Assembly (NCBI GenBank): GCA_030834365.1
Contig: JAURFJ010000017.1
Coordinates: forward strand, 1-18,229
DNA length: 18,229 bases
From: Flavobacteriaceae bacterium
GTDB lineage: Bacteria > Bacteroidota > Bacteroidia > Flavobacteriales > Flavobacteriaceae
Direction of reading: 5' to 3'
This document shows, one piece after another, positions 1-6,659 of the stretch. The translations under genes and the position numbers were made by a program. A model generated the notes under the pieces. The model saw nothing but the letters and a program-made list of their open reading frames with translations, was not told the DNA's origin and did not search any database. The stretch's first letter is position 1. Each line of letters starts with the position of its first letter.

Positions 1-717
1 TTTCCGCTGCAACTCTTCATAGGTGTCCGCGTAAAAGTAGCGCGAAGAATCGGGAGTGTGTACCTCGTCGATAAGTACAATTTCACCGTCTTTAGTCTTT
101 CCGAATTCGTATTTGGTGTCGACCAAAATAAGATTCGTTGCTTTGGCCATTTCGCTTCCCTTTTGAAAAAGCAAACGGGTATACTTCTCTAATAGGTCGT
201 AATCGGCTTCGCTTACGATTCCAAGGTCTAAAATACCTTCCACTGAAATGTCTTCGTCGTGTTCGCCTTGCTCGGCTTTCGTCGCTGGGGTAATAATGGG
301 GGTATCAAAACGATCGTTTTCCCTAAGACCCTCTGAAAGCTTTACTCCACATAATTCCCGTTTACCTTGGGCATATTCACGGGCCGCATGGCCAGCAAGG
401 TATCCACGTATAACCATCTCAATTTTTATAGGCTCGCAGGCCTTTCCGATTGCAACGTTAGGGTCAGGAGAAGCAATAAGCCAATTAGGAACCAGGTCAG
501 AGGTCGCCTTGAGCATCTTTGTTGCAATTTGATTCAGAATTTGTCCCTTGAATGGAATACCCTTGGGCATAACCACATCAAACGCCGAGAGCCTATCGGT
601 AGCAACCATGACCAGAAGATCATTCTCAAGCTCATATACTTCTCTTACTTTACCTCGATAGACCGAGCGCTGACCCTCAAAGTCAAAGTCGGTATGCATT
701 AGAGTGTAGTTAGACAT
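1..717 (-). CDS. purC: SAICAR synthase PurC (3' end outside window)
   Basis: Phosphoribosylaminoimidazole-succinocarboxamide synthase, a cytoplasmic purine biosynthesis enzyme that joins aspartate to CAIR using ATP. The first 239 codons are visible from the ATG at 717 (read on the minus strand); the gene continues past position 1. The reading frame is open throughout. The N-terminal part has the ATP-grasp-like core with YRGKVREVYE, then ATDRLSAFDVVMPKG, MVIRGYLAGHAAREY, ITPATKAEQGEHDE and the family signature LILVDTKYEFG, followed by IDEVHTPDSSRYF. The spacing of these motifs is that of the longer Bacteroidota form (about 310 residues), so roughly 70 residues are missing. The start lies 10 bases after the phoH stop codon, so phoH and purC are probably co-transcribed. 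No separate promoter box is seen in that gap. Confidence 0.97.
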   Translation of the reverse strand, partial: MSNYTLMHTDFDFEGQRSVYRGKVREVYELENDLLVMVATDRLSAFDVVMPKGIPFKGQILNQIATKMLKATSDLVPNWLIASPDPNVAIGKACEPIKIEMVIRGYLAGHAAREYAQGKRELCGVKLSEGLRENDRFDTPIITPATKAEQGEHDEDISVEGILDLGIVSEADYDLLEKYTRLLFQKGSEMAKATNLILVDTKYEFGKTKDGEIVLIDEVHTPDSSRYFYADTYEELQRK

Positions 718-727
718 GTGCGTTTAC

Positions 728-1690
728 TCAATTTTGATGTTCAATGTTCTTGTATGCGTCAATCACTTTTTTCACCAATCTGTGACGAATAACATCTTTA
801 TCATCTAGGTAAATTATAGAGATACCTTCTGTTTTGTTTAGCACCAAAAGCGCTTCCTTTAAGCCAGAAATTACTCTACGAGGTAAATCAATTTGACCGG
901 GATCTCCGGTTAATAAAAATTTCGCGTTTTTACCCATGCGCGTTAAAAACATCTTCATTTGAGCGTGAGTGGTATTCTGGGCCTCATCGAGTATGACAAA
1001 AGCCTCATCTAACGTTCTGCCACGCATAAATGCTAGTGGGGCTATTTGAATTACTCCGGTCTCAATGTAATTCTGCAACTTTTCTGGATCAATCATGTCG
1101 CGCAAGGCGTCGTACAACGGCTGCATATAGGGGTCTAATTTCTCTTTTAAATCTCCAGGCAAAAAACCAAGGTTCTCCCCGGCCTCAACCGCCGGACGCG
1201 TAAGAATAATTCGTCTGACTTGTTTCTCTTTAAGGGCTTTAACCGCCATGGCGACACCAGTATACGTTTTACCGGTACCGGCAGGACCGATAGCAAAAAC
1301 CATGTCGTTTTTGAGCACGGCTTCTACCAAGCGTTTTTGATTAAAAGTTTGCGCCTTGATTTTACGTCCATTCACCCCATGAACCAAAACCATATGGTCA
1401 ATTTCAGATGGTACTTCAGCAGATTTTCTTTCGTGATGGTCGCCGCTCAAGATGCGCTCTATGCTATTTTCATCCAACTTATTGTAACGCGCAAAGTGCG
1501 AGGTCAATTGATCGAAATGGTTGTCAAAGGCTTCTAATTCTTCCTCGTCTCCGTAGGCTTTAAGCTTATTACCCCTAGCTACTATTTTTAACTTCGGATA
1601 GTATTTTTTTAGCAGACTAACTGTTTCGTTTTCTAGTCCGAAAAAGTCTTGTGCGTTAATGTCGGTGAGTTCGATGAGTAGTTCGTTCAA
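728..1690 (-). CDS. phoH: PhoH-family ATPase, TTG start
   Basis: Cytoplasmic PhoH-like P-loop ATPase of 320 residues. Family members bind ATP and are linked to RNA metabolism and stress, but the exact role is not settled. An N-terminal RNA-binding-like region (about 1-85, with PKLKIVARGNKLKAYGDEE) precedes the ATPase core: Walker A GPAGTGKT at 135-142 and Walker B with FVILDEAQN at 231-239, then LLTGDPGQIDLP. The start must be a non-ATG codon: the frame has a TGA at 1702-1700, only three codons (AAA, GAT, ATT) lie between it and the TTG at 1690, and the first in-frame ATG is about residue 100, inside conserved sequence. The protein begins NELLIELTDI, as I recall for flavobacterial PhoH proteins. 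It is divergent from the SAM hydrolase gene and upstream of purC. Confidence 0.95.
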   Translation of the reverse strand: MNELLIELTDINAQDFFGLENETVSLLKKYYPKLKIVARGNKLKAYGDEEELEAFDNHFDQLTSHFARYNKLDENSIERILSGDHHERKSAEVPSEIDHMVLVHGVNGRKIKAQTFNQKRLVEAVLKNDMVFAIGPAGTGKTYTGVAMAVKALKEKQVRRIILTRPAVEAGENLGFLPGDLKEKLDPYMQPLYDALRDMIDPEKLQNYIETGVIQIAPLAFMRGRTLDEAFVILDEAQNTTHAQMKMFLTRMGKNAKFLLTGDPGQIDLPRRVISGLKEALLVLNKTEGISIIYLDDKDVIRHRLVKKVIDAYKNIEHQN

Positions 1691-1719
1691 AATATCTTTT
1701 CACTAAATTTACCTACAAA

Positions 1720-1727
1720 CAAACATA
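1720..1727 (-). promoter_or_regulatory. Bacteroidota -7 box (TATGTTTG) for phoH-purC
   Basis: Read on the minus strand this is TATGTTTG, an exact match to the Bacteroidota -7 consensus TAnnTTTG. It would start transcription near 1713, giving a 5' leader of about 20 bases before the phoH TTG. A TTTTTG tract lies about 24 bases upstream as a possible -33 element, somewhat further than usual. Motif match only. Confidence 0.5.
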
Positions 1728-1771
1728 GCCAAAATACGGCTTAGCCTTTGTCAAAAACTATTAACAATTGG

Positions 1772-2614
1772 ATGGGCGTAATCACTCTTACTTCAGACTT
1801 TGGCCTCAAAGATCATTATGTCGCCCGAATTAAAGCCTCGTTACTTAAATTAACTCCAGCAAGCTCGGTTATTGACATCTCTAATCAGGTAGATCATTTC
1901 AATTTAATAGGCGCTGCCTACCTCGTTAAGTCGAGCTTTAACGATTTTCCAGAAAACAGTGTACATCTAATCGCGATCAATAACAGCTTGCTTCCGTTAA
2001 GTCGATATATAGTGGCTAAAGCTCAAAATCACTTCTTTGTAGCTTGCGATAACGGAATTATTCCAGAGATTATCTCCGTTGCAGCTATTGATGAAATACG
2101 CATCATTGAAGCCTATAAGCCTCAAGGTGGGTTTCATGAACTTGACGTGCTCGCTCCGGCTGCTGCACACCTGGCAAATGAAGGCCCATTGACGTTGCTT
2201 GGCCCAGAAACTCATGAAATCGTTCAACTTCAATCAAGACAGGCCAAGCTCTCAGAAGATGAAAGCCATATTGAAGGAGAAGTGATCTATATAGACCATT
2301 TTGGAAATGCGGTCACCAATATCAAAAAAGCAGACGTTATAGCGCGCAAAAAAGATAGGGCGATGGTGATTAAAGCACGAGCCCATAGCATTCAAGGCAT
2401 CGAAAATTCCTATCACTCTTTTGCAGCTAGACTCATCAAAGACACGCGGAAAAGAAATGCTCCAGAAGGTAAATTAATCGCCCTATTTAATTCAAGTGAT
2501 TATTTACAATTAGCTATATATGGTTCTGTTCCTGAGGCAACTGGATCAGCTCATTCTCTCTTAGGCCTTGACCTAGGTACACGTGTTGACCTCTTGTTTA
2601 TAACTGATTATTAA
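1772..2614 (+). CDS. SAM hydroxide adenosyltransferase (DUF62/COG1912)
   Basis: Predicted S-adenosyl-L-methionine hydrolase (SAM hydroxide adenosyltransferase, relative of fluorinase), which splits SAM into adenosine and methionine using water or hydroxide. The N-terminal signature ITLTSDFGLKDHYVA and the internal IDHFGNAVTNI match the family, and the C-terminal domain ends with LGLDLGTRVDLLF. I place the start at the ATG at 1772 (280 residues), because family members normally begin two or three residues before ITLT. A TTG at 1748 in the same frame would add eight residues with no family support. The gene diverges from phoH with an 81-base gap and precedes dnaN by 40 bases. A loose promoter-like TAGCCTTTG (one extra base in the spacer) is at 1743-1751. 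The physiological reason for SAM hydrolysis is not known from sequence. Confidence 0.92.
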   Translation: MGVITLTSDFGLKDHYVARIKASLLKLTPASSVIDISNQVDHFNLIGAAYLVKSSFNDFPENSVHLIAINNSLLPLSRYIVAKAQNHFFVACDNGIIPEIISVAAIDEIRIIEAYKPQGGFHELDVLAPAAAHLANEGPLTLLGPETHEIVQLQSRQAKLSEDESHIEGEVIYIDHFGNAVTNIKKADVIARKKDRAMVIKARAHSIQGIENSYHSFAARLIKDTRKRNAPEGKLIALFNSSDYLQLAIYGSVPEATGSAHSLLGLDLGTRVDLLFITDY

Positions 2615-2620
2615 TCGCGC

Positions 2621-2638
2621 TAAAACAGTGTTGTTTTA
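2621..2638. repeat. Inverted repeat between the SAM hydrolase gene and dnaN
   Basis: TAAAACA, a four-base GTGT loop, then TGTTTTA: a perfect 7-base inverted repeat just after the SAM hydrolase stop codon and 3 bases before the dnaN -7 box. The stem has one G-C pair, so it would be a weak terminator. An operator for dnaN is an alternative. Confidence 0.5.
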
Positions 2639-2641
2639 AAA

Positions 2642-2649
2642 TATATTTG
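2642..2649 (+). promoter_or_regulatory. Bacteroidota -7 box (TATATTTG) upstream of dnaN
   Basis: Exact match to TAnnTTTG ending only 5 bases before the dnaN ATG at 2655. No good TTG -33 element stands at the usual 17-23 base distance. If used, the transcript would start at or next to the ATG, that is, be nearly leaderless. Confidence 0.45.
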
Positions 2650-2654
2650 TGTTT

Positions 2655-3773
2655 ATGAAGTTTATTGTATCCAGCTCGTACTTAAAAGAATACCTCCAAA
2701 TTTTAGGAGGGGTAATTGCCAGTAATAACACCCTACCGATCTTAGACAATGTGCTCTTTGATCTGAGCGAAAACCAATTGCGTTTGGTAGCCTCAGATTT
2801 AGAAACTACCATTTCTGCTCAAATAGAGGTTAGTTCTACCGACAAGGGCGTCATTGCACTGCCCGCTAAGCTGCTCTTAGATATGTTAAAAACATTTCCG
2901 GAACAGCCCTTGACTTTTGTTCTTGAAGACAACGGAACGGTTGAAATTAGTGCCTCTAACGGTAAATACGCTTTAGCAAGTATCAACGGTGATGACTTTC
3001 CAAAGCCTGTTTCGTTAAACGAGGCAGCTTCATTCACCTTGCAAGCCGACATTTTAGCAACAGCCATTGCCAAAACCATTTTTGCTGCTGGCAACGATGA
3101 TCTTAGACCTGTAATGAGTGGTGTTTTCTTTCAGTGTTCACCTGAACGAATAACTTTTGTGGCAACCGATGCGCATAAGTTGGTCAAGTACGAGCGCAAT
3201 GACGTGAGCGCCCCTTCGGTAGCCGAATTTATAATGCCCAAAAAACCGTTAAATCTGCTTAAAGGAATTCTGCAGGGCAGTGAATCTGAGGTGACTATTA
3301 CCTACAACGAGAATAATGCGCGCTTCTCCTTTGATCATATCGAAATCGTTAGCCGGCTTATAGACGGAAAATATCCCAACTATGAGGCCGTAATTCCCAA
3401 GGAGAATCCGAATGTGCTAACCGTGTCACGTTCGCAGTTTTTGGGCTCTGTGCGTCGCGTTTCTATTTTTTCTAACCGCACAACGCATCAGATTCGCTTG
3501 AAAATGGCTGGTGCAGAAATTCAGATTTCTGCAGAAGACGTAGACTACAGCAATAAAGCAGATGAACGACTGAGTTGCGCCTATAAAGGAGACGACTTGC
3601 AGATTGGATTCAATTCGCGTTTTTTAAGCGAAATGCTCAGCGCCTTAGATTGCGATGAGGTTCAGCTAGCCATGAGTCTACCTAACAGAGCCGGACTCTT
3701 AACTCCATTAGATCACTTAGATAAAGGTGAGCAAATAACCATGCTGGTAATGCCTGTAATGCTCAACGCCTAA
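2655..3773 (+). CDS. dnaN: DNA polymerase III beta subunit (sliding clamp)
   Basis: Ring-forming sliding clamp that tethers the replicative DNA polymerase to DNA. It has 372 residues, a normal length, with three clamp domains of about 120 residues each. Recognisable parts are MKFIVSSSYLKEYLQ and SNNTLPILDNVLFDL in domain 1, RPVMSGVFF and ATDAHKLVKYE in domain 2, and SRLIDGKYPNYEAVIP leading into domain 3, ending in TMLVMPVMLNA. The ATG at 2655 is chosen over the in-frame GTG at 2649 because bacterial DnaN proteins begin directly with the MKF/MKFIVSS strand; the GTG also overlaps the promoter-like box. mnmE starts 8 bases after the stop, so the two genes are likely co-transcribed. Nothing unusual is seen in the protein. 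Confidence 0.98.
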   Translation: MKFIVSSSYLKEYLQILGGVIASNNTLPILDNVLFDLSENQLRLVASDLETTISAQIEVSSTDKGVIALPAKLLLDMLKTFPEQPLTFVLEDNGTVEISASNGKYALASINGDDFPKPVSLNEAASFTLQADILATAIAKTIFAAGNDDLRPVMSGVFFQCSPERITFVATDAHKLVKYERNDVSAPSVAEFIMPKKPLNLLKGILQGSESEVTITYNENNARFSFDHIEIVSRLIDGKYPNYEAVIPKENPNVLTVSRSQFLGSVRRVSIFSNRTTHQIRLKMAGAEIQISAEDVDYSNKADERLSCAYKGDDLQIGFNSRFLSEMLSALDCDEVQLAMSLPNRAGLLTPLDHLDKGEQITMLVMPVMLNA

Positions 3774-3781
3774 AAAAGGGC

Positions 3782-5164
3782 ATGAAGGGGCCAAATGACA
3801 CAATAGTCGCCTTGGCAACAGCACAAGGGTCAGGTGCCATTGCCGTTCTTCGGTTATCGGGTGAACATGCCATTAACCTAGTCGACAGCTTTTTTAAACC
3901 ACGCTCAAAAACCCCTATTTCAGCTGCAGACTCCCACACCATTCACTTGGGAGATCTATATGAAGCAGGCAGGCTATTAGATGAGGTTTTGGTGAGTGTT
4001 TTTAGAGCTCCGCGTTCCTATACCGGAGAAAACGTAGTAGAGATATCCTGTCACGGCTCGGTATACATTCAGCAACTCGTACTAAACGCCTTAACGAATA
4101 CCGGCAAGTGTCGACTGGCTGAGCCTGGAGAGTTTACATTTAGGGCGTTTATGAACGGAAAGATGAAGCTGTCTCAGGCAGAGGCCGTGTCTGACTTAAT
4201 TGCCTCCGAAAGTGCTGCGGAGCATCGTATTGCCTTACAGCACATGCGCGGAGGCTTCGCTCAAAATCTCAATGAGATCCGAGAACAACTCATTCACTTC
4301 GCGGCCCTGATTGAACTTGAACTCGACTTTTCAGGCGAAGACGTAGAATTTGCCGACTACAGTGCATTGAAAAAATTAGTAGTTGAGCTCAAGCAAACGA
4401 TCAAATCGCTGCTCGATTCGTTTACCTTAGGAAACGTAATTAAACAAGGGGTTCCCATCGCAATTATAGGAGCACCAAACGCTGGAAAGTCGACTTTGTT
4501 AAACGCCTTGCTCAATGAAGAACGGGCCTTGGTGAGCGCCGAGGCTGGAACCACTAGAGACACCGTAGAAGACTTTTTAACCATTGAAGGAATCCGCTTC
4601 AGATTTATAGACACAGCTGGAATTCGCGAAACCTCAAACCAAGTTGAGATGATGGGTATTGCGCGCAGCTTTGAACGCGCTAAAGAGGCGCATTTAGTGC
4701 TATACGTCATTGATACAAAATCGGCTGTAAAGCCGCTCGATGAGCTCAAAAATCAGCTTGCTAAAAGCGGACTTTCTGAGACTAATATTCTGATTATTTG
4801 GAATAAATGCGACAGCGAAGGTGACGCACTAGCCTTTAATTTTGATGAATTCGAAAGCATAGCCATCTCTGCCAAGAAGCGCAGAAATATAGAAGACCTA
4901 AAAGCGCGTATTGTATCCCGAACACTACAAGGGGCGGTCAATGAGCAATCGGGTATTTTAACTAATAGTAGGCACTACCAACTCTTACAAGCGGCACTTA
5001 AAGAACTCTATGTAGTTGAAGAAGAACTTGAGCGTGGTTCAAGTCAAGATCTCTTAGCCATTTCACTAAAAGGGGTTATTCAGCATCTCGGAGAGATCAG
5101 CGGCAGCGTCACCAATGACGACATCTTGGGGTCTATATTTTCTAGTTTCTGTATCGGGAAGTGA
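3782..5164 (+). CDS. mnmE: tRNA modification GTPase MnmE
   Basis: GTPase that works with MnmG to make the (carboxymethyl)aminomethyl group on wobble uridine 34 of certain tRNAs. It has 460 residues, full length. The N-terminal folate-binding domain begins DTIVALATAQGSGAIAVLRL and contains the conserved CHGSVYIQQ and EPGEFTFRAFMNGKMKLSQA. The inserted G domain has G1 GAPNAGKST (about 231-239), G2 TTRDT, G3 DTAG, G4 NKCD and G5 SAK. The helical domain closes with FCIGK at the very C-terminus, with the catalytic-type cysteine at 457, so the gene is intact. It is probably transcribed with dnaN, 8 bases upstream. Confidence 0.98.
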   Translation: MKGPNDTIVALATAQGSGAIAVLRLSGEHAINLVDSFFKPRSKTPISAADSHTIHLGDLYEAGRLLDEVLVSVFRAPRSYTGENVVEISCHGSVYIQQLVLNALTNTGKCRLAEPGEFTFRAFMNGKMKLSQAEAVSDLIASESAAEHRIALQHMRGGFAQNLNEIREQLIHFAALIELELDFSGEDVEFADYSALKKLVVELKQTIKSLLDSFTLGNVIKQGVPIAIIGAPNAGKSTLLNALLNEERALVSAEAGTTRDTVEDFLTIEGIRFRFIDTAGIRETSNQVEMMGIARSFERAKEAHLVLYVIDTKSAVKPLDELKNQLAKSGLSETNILIIWNKCDSEGDALAFNFDEFESIAISAKKRRNIEDLKARIVSRTLQGAVNEQSGILTNSRHYQLLQAALKELYVVEEELERGSSQDLLAISLKGVIQHLGEISGSVTNDDILGSIFSSFCIGK

Positions 5165-5194
5165 TTGAGACTGCTAACCTAGTATGTTTTTTAT

Positions 5195-6451
5195 ATGAGT
5201 AACCTCGAGCAAGGCCTGCGAAAAAACTGGAAGCAGTTTACCCTACTAGTTATCATCAACGGTTTTGTGGGCGGAATGGTTGGTCTAGAGCGCAGCATTC
5301 TCCCTGAATTAGCCAAAACCGAATTTGACCTAGCTGTAAAAACTGCCTTACTGTCTTTCATCGTGGTTTTTGGAATCACCAAAGCGCTTAGCAATTACTT
5401 TGCAGGAGCCTTTGCCAATAAGATTGGGCGCAAGAACCTTCTGGTCATTGGTTGGGTTTTTGCCTTGCCAGTTCCGATTATTCTAATGCATGCCCCATCG
5501 TGGAACTGGATCATTGGCGCCAATGTGCTACTCGGAATTAATCAAGGACTGAGTTGGAGCAGTACCGTGGTGATGAAAATAGACCTGGTCGGAAATAAAA
5601 ATAGAGGATTAGCCATGGGTATTAACGAATCGGCCGGATATGTAGCTGTCGGACTGACCGCTTTGTTCACTGGGCTGATTGCTGCTAGATATGGGTTACG
5701 GCCCTACCCCTTTTATCTGGGTATTGGATTTTCTATTCTGGGCCTTGTTAGCAGTTGGTTGCTGGTGAAAGACACGGCTGCTCATGTGGTTTCAGAACAA
5801 ATCACTTCTTCCCTAAAACCAATGGGCAATGTTTTCGCATCAACCACGTGGAAACACCCAAATTTAGGATCTATAACCCAGGCGGGGCTCACCAACAATC
5901 TAAACGACGGAATGATTTGGGGCATACTGCCCTTATTGTTGGCGAGCAAGGGATTTTCAATTGCCGAAATCGGCTCAATCGCAGCTATTTATCCTTTGGT
6001 TTGGGGGCTTAGCCAGCTTCTCACGGGTAAACTGGGAGATCTTTTTCCAAAAAAGCCATTGCTGTTTTACGGAATGTTGATTCAGGGATTATCTATTTTG
6101 GGGCTGGTCTACGCCGATTCTCACTTGTCATTCGTGCTACTCAGTGTGCTTCTAGGTCTAGGAACTGCGGTGGTTTATCCGACTTTTCTAGCCGCGATTG
6201 CCGACAATACGCATCCATCTGAGCGCGCTAACAGCATCGGTGTTTTTCGTCTTTGGCGAGACCTAGGATACGCCTTTGGGGCGGCAATAACCGGTATCAT
6301 CGCAGATCAATTCAGTCTACAGGCTGCTTTAGGCAGCGTTGGTCTGCTTACCGTGCTATCGGCCTTGATCTTAGCTAAGAGAATGACCCCTATGAATGAG
6401 CCTTTAGCGAAAGAAGCAAAAACTAGCGGTAGCAATAAAAGAAATGAGTGA
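5195..6451 (+). CDS. MFS transporter, substrate unknown
   Basis: Inner-membrane transporter of the major facilitator superfamily, 418 residues, with about 12 predicted membrane helices in two six-helix halves (roughly 15-190 and 228-400). Between helices 2 and 3 is GAFANKIGRKNLLV, an MFS motif-A form, and the matching loop of the second half has GKLGDLFPKK. Helix 4 to 5 carries NQGLSWSSTVVMKIDLVG and RGLAMGINESAGY, which look conserved within a subfamily I cannot name. The C-terminus is a short hydrophilic tail rich in lysine and serine. The start ATG at 5195 is 30 bases after the mnmE stop; a near-match TATGTTTT at 5183-5190 is too close to count as a promoter. Substrate and direction of transport cannot be told from sequence. 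A cysM-like remnant follows directly. Confidence 0.88.
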   Translation: MSNLEQGLRKNWKQFTLLVIINGFVGGMVGLERSILPELAKTEFDLAVKTALLSFIVVFGITKALSNYFAGAFANKIGRKNLLVIGWVFALPVPIILMHAPSWNWIIGANVLLGINQGLSWSSTVVMKIDLVGNKNRGLAMGINESAGYVAVGLTALFTGLIAARYGLRPYPFYLGIGFSILGLVSSWLLVKDTAAHVVSEQITSSLKPMGNVFASTTWKHPNLGSITQAGLTNNLNDGMIWGILPLLLASKGFSIAEIGSIAAIYPLVWGLSQLLTGKLGDLFPKKPLLFYGMLIQGLSILGLVYADSHLSFVLLSVLLGLGTAVVYPTFLAAIADNTHPSERANSIGVFRLWRDLGYAFGAAITGIIADQFSLQAALGSVGLLTVLSALILAKRMTPMNEPLAKEAKTSGSNKRNE

Positions 6452-6474
6452 GCCTAGAATAAGCGACTACAACC

Positions 6475-6633
6475 ATGGATCTGTTGGCCCAAAAAGAAGG
6501 CGTTTTTGCAGGAATCAGCAGCGGTGGTTCAGTAAAAGTCGCCTTAGACCTTTGTAATCAATAAGACAATGGCCTCATTGTAGCCATAATCTGTGACCGC
6601 GGAGACCGCTATCTATCAGACATGGAATTTTAG
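6475..6633 (+). pseudogene. Remnant of a cysteine synthase (CysM-like), C-terminal end only
   Basis: Reading from the ATG at 6475 gives LAQKEGVFAGISSGGS, then KVALDLCNQ and a TAA stop at 6562-6564. The same frame continues without a shift as NGLIVAIICDRGDRYLS and stops at TAG 6631-6633. These are two consecutive conserved blocks of the C-terminus of O-acetylserine sulfhydrylase B: the GISSGG substrate/PLP-site loop and the terminal VAIICDRGDRYLS strand. About 52 residues remain; the N-terminal 240 or so, including the PLP lysine, are absent. An in-frame TAA at 6460-6462 closes the frame upstream. I infer a large deletion plus one nonsense change in an old cysM copy. A small functional ORF is unlikely because the fragment cannot bind PLP. 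Confidence 0.78.
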
Positions 6634-6634
6634 T

Positions 6635-6642
6635 TACTTTTG
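6635..6642 (+). promoter_or_regulatory. Bacteroidota -7 box (TACTTTTG) for the ugd operon
   Basis: Exact TAnnTTTG match beginning 2 bases after the cysM remnant ends and ending 17 bases before the ugd ATG, giving a short leader of about 10 bases. No clear TTG -33 element is seen upstream. Motif match only. Confidence 0.5.
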
Positions 6643-6659
6643 AAGTTCAAACAACCCAA

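Noticed and set aside
248..702. Two overlapping plus-strand open frames opposite purC
   Set aside because: They are antisense to a well-supported purC frame and show no recognisable domain or start context.
1748..1771. TTG start eight codons upstream for the SAM hydrolase
   Set aside because: The extra residues have no family support, and the ATG at 1772 gives the usual N-terminus.
2649..2654. GTG start two codons upstream for dnaN
   Set aside because: DnaN proteins begin at the MKF strand; the GTG overlaps the promoter-like box.
5165..5194. Promoter-like TATGTTTT before the MFS gene
   Set aside because: One mismatch to TAnnTTTG, a TTG only 15 bases upstream, and a predicted start inside the ATG; too weak to call.
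6475..6564. A 29-residue functional small protein in place of a cysM remnant
   Set aside because: Its whole sequence, and that after its stop in the same frame, matches one end of CysM; it lacks anything that could act alone.
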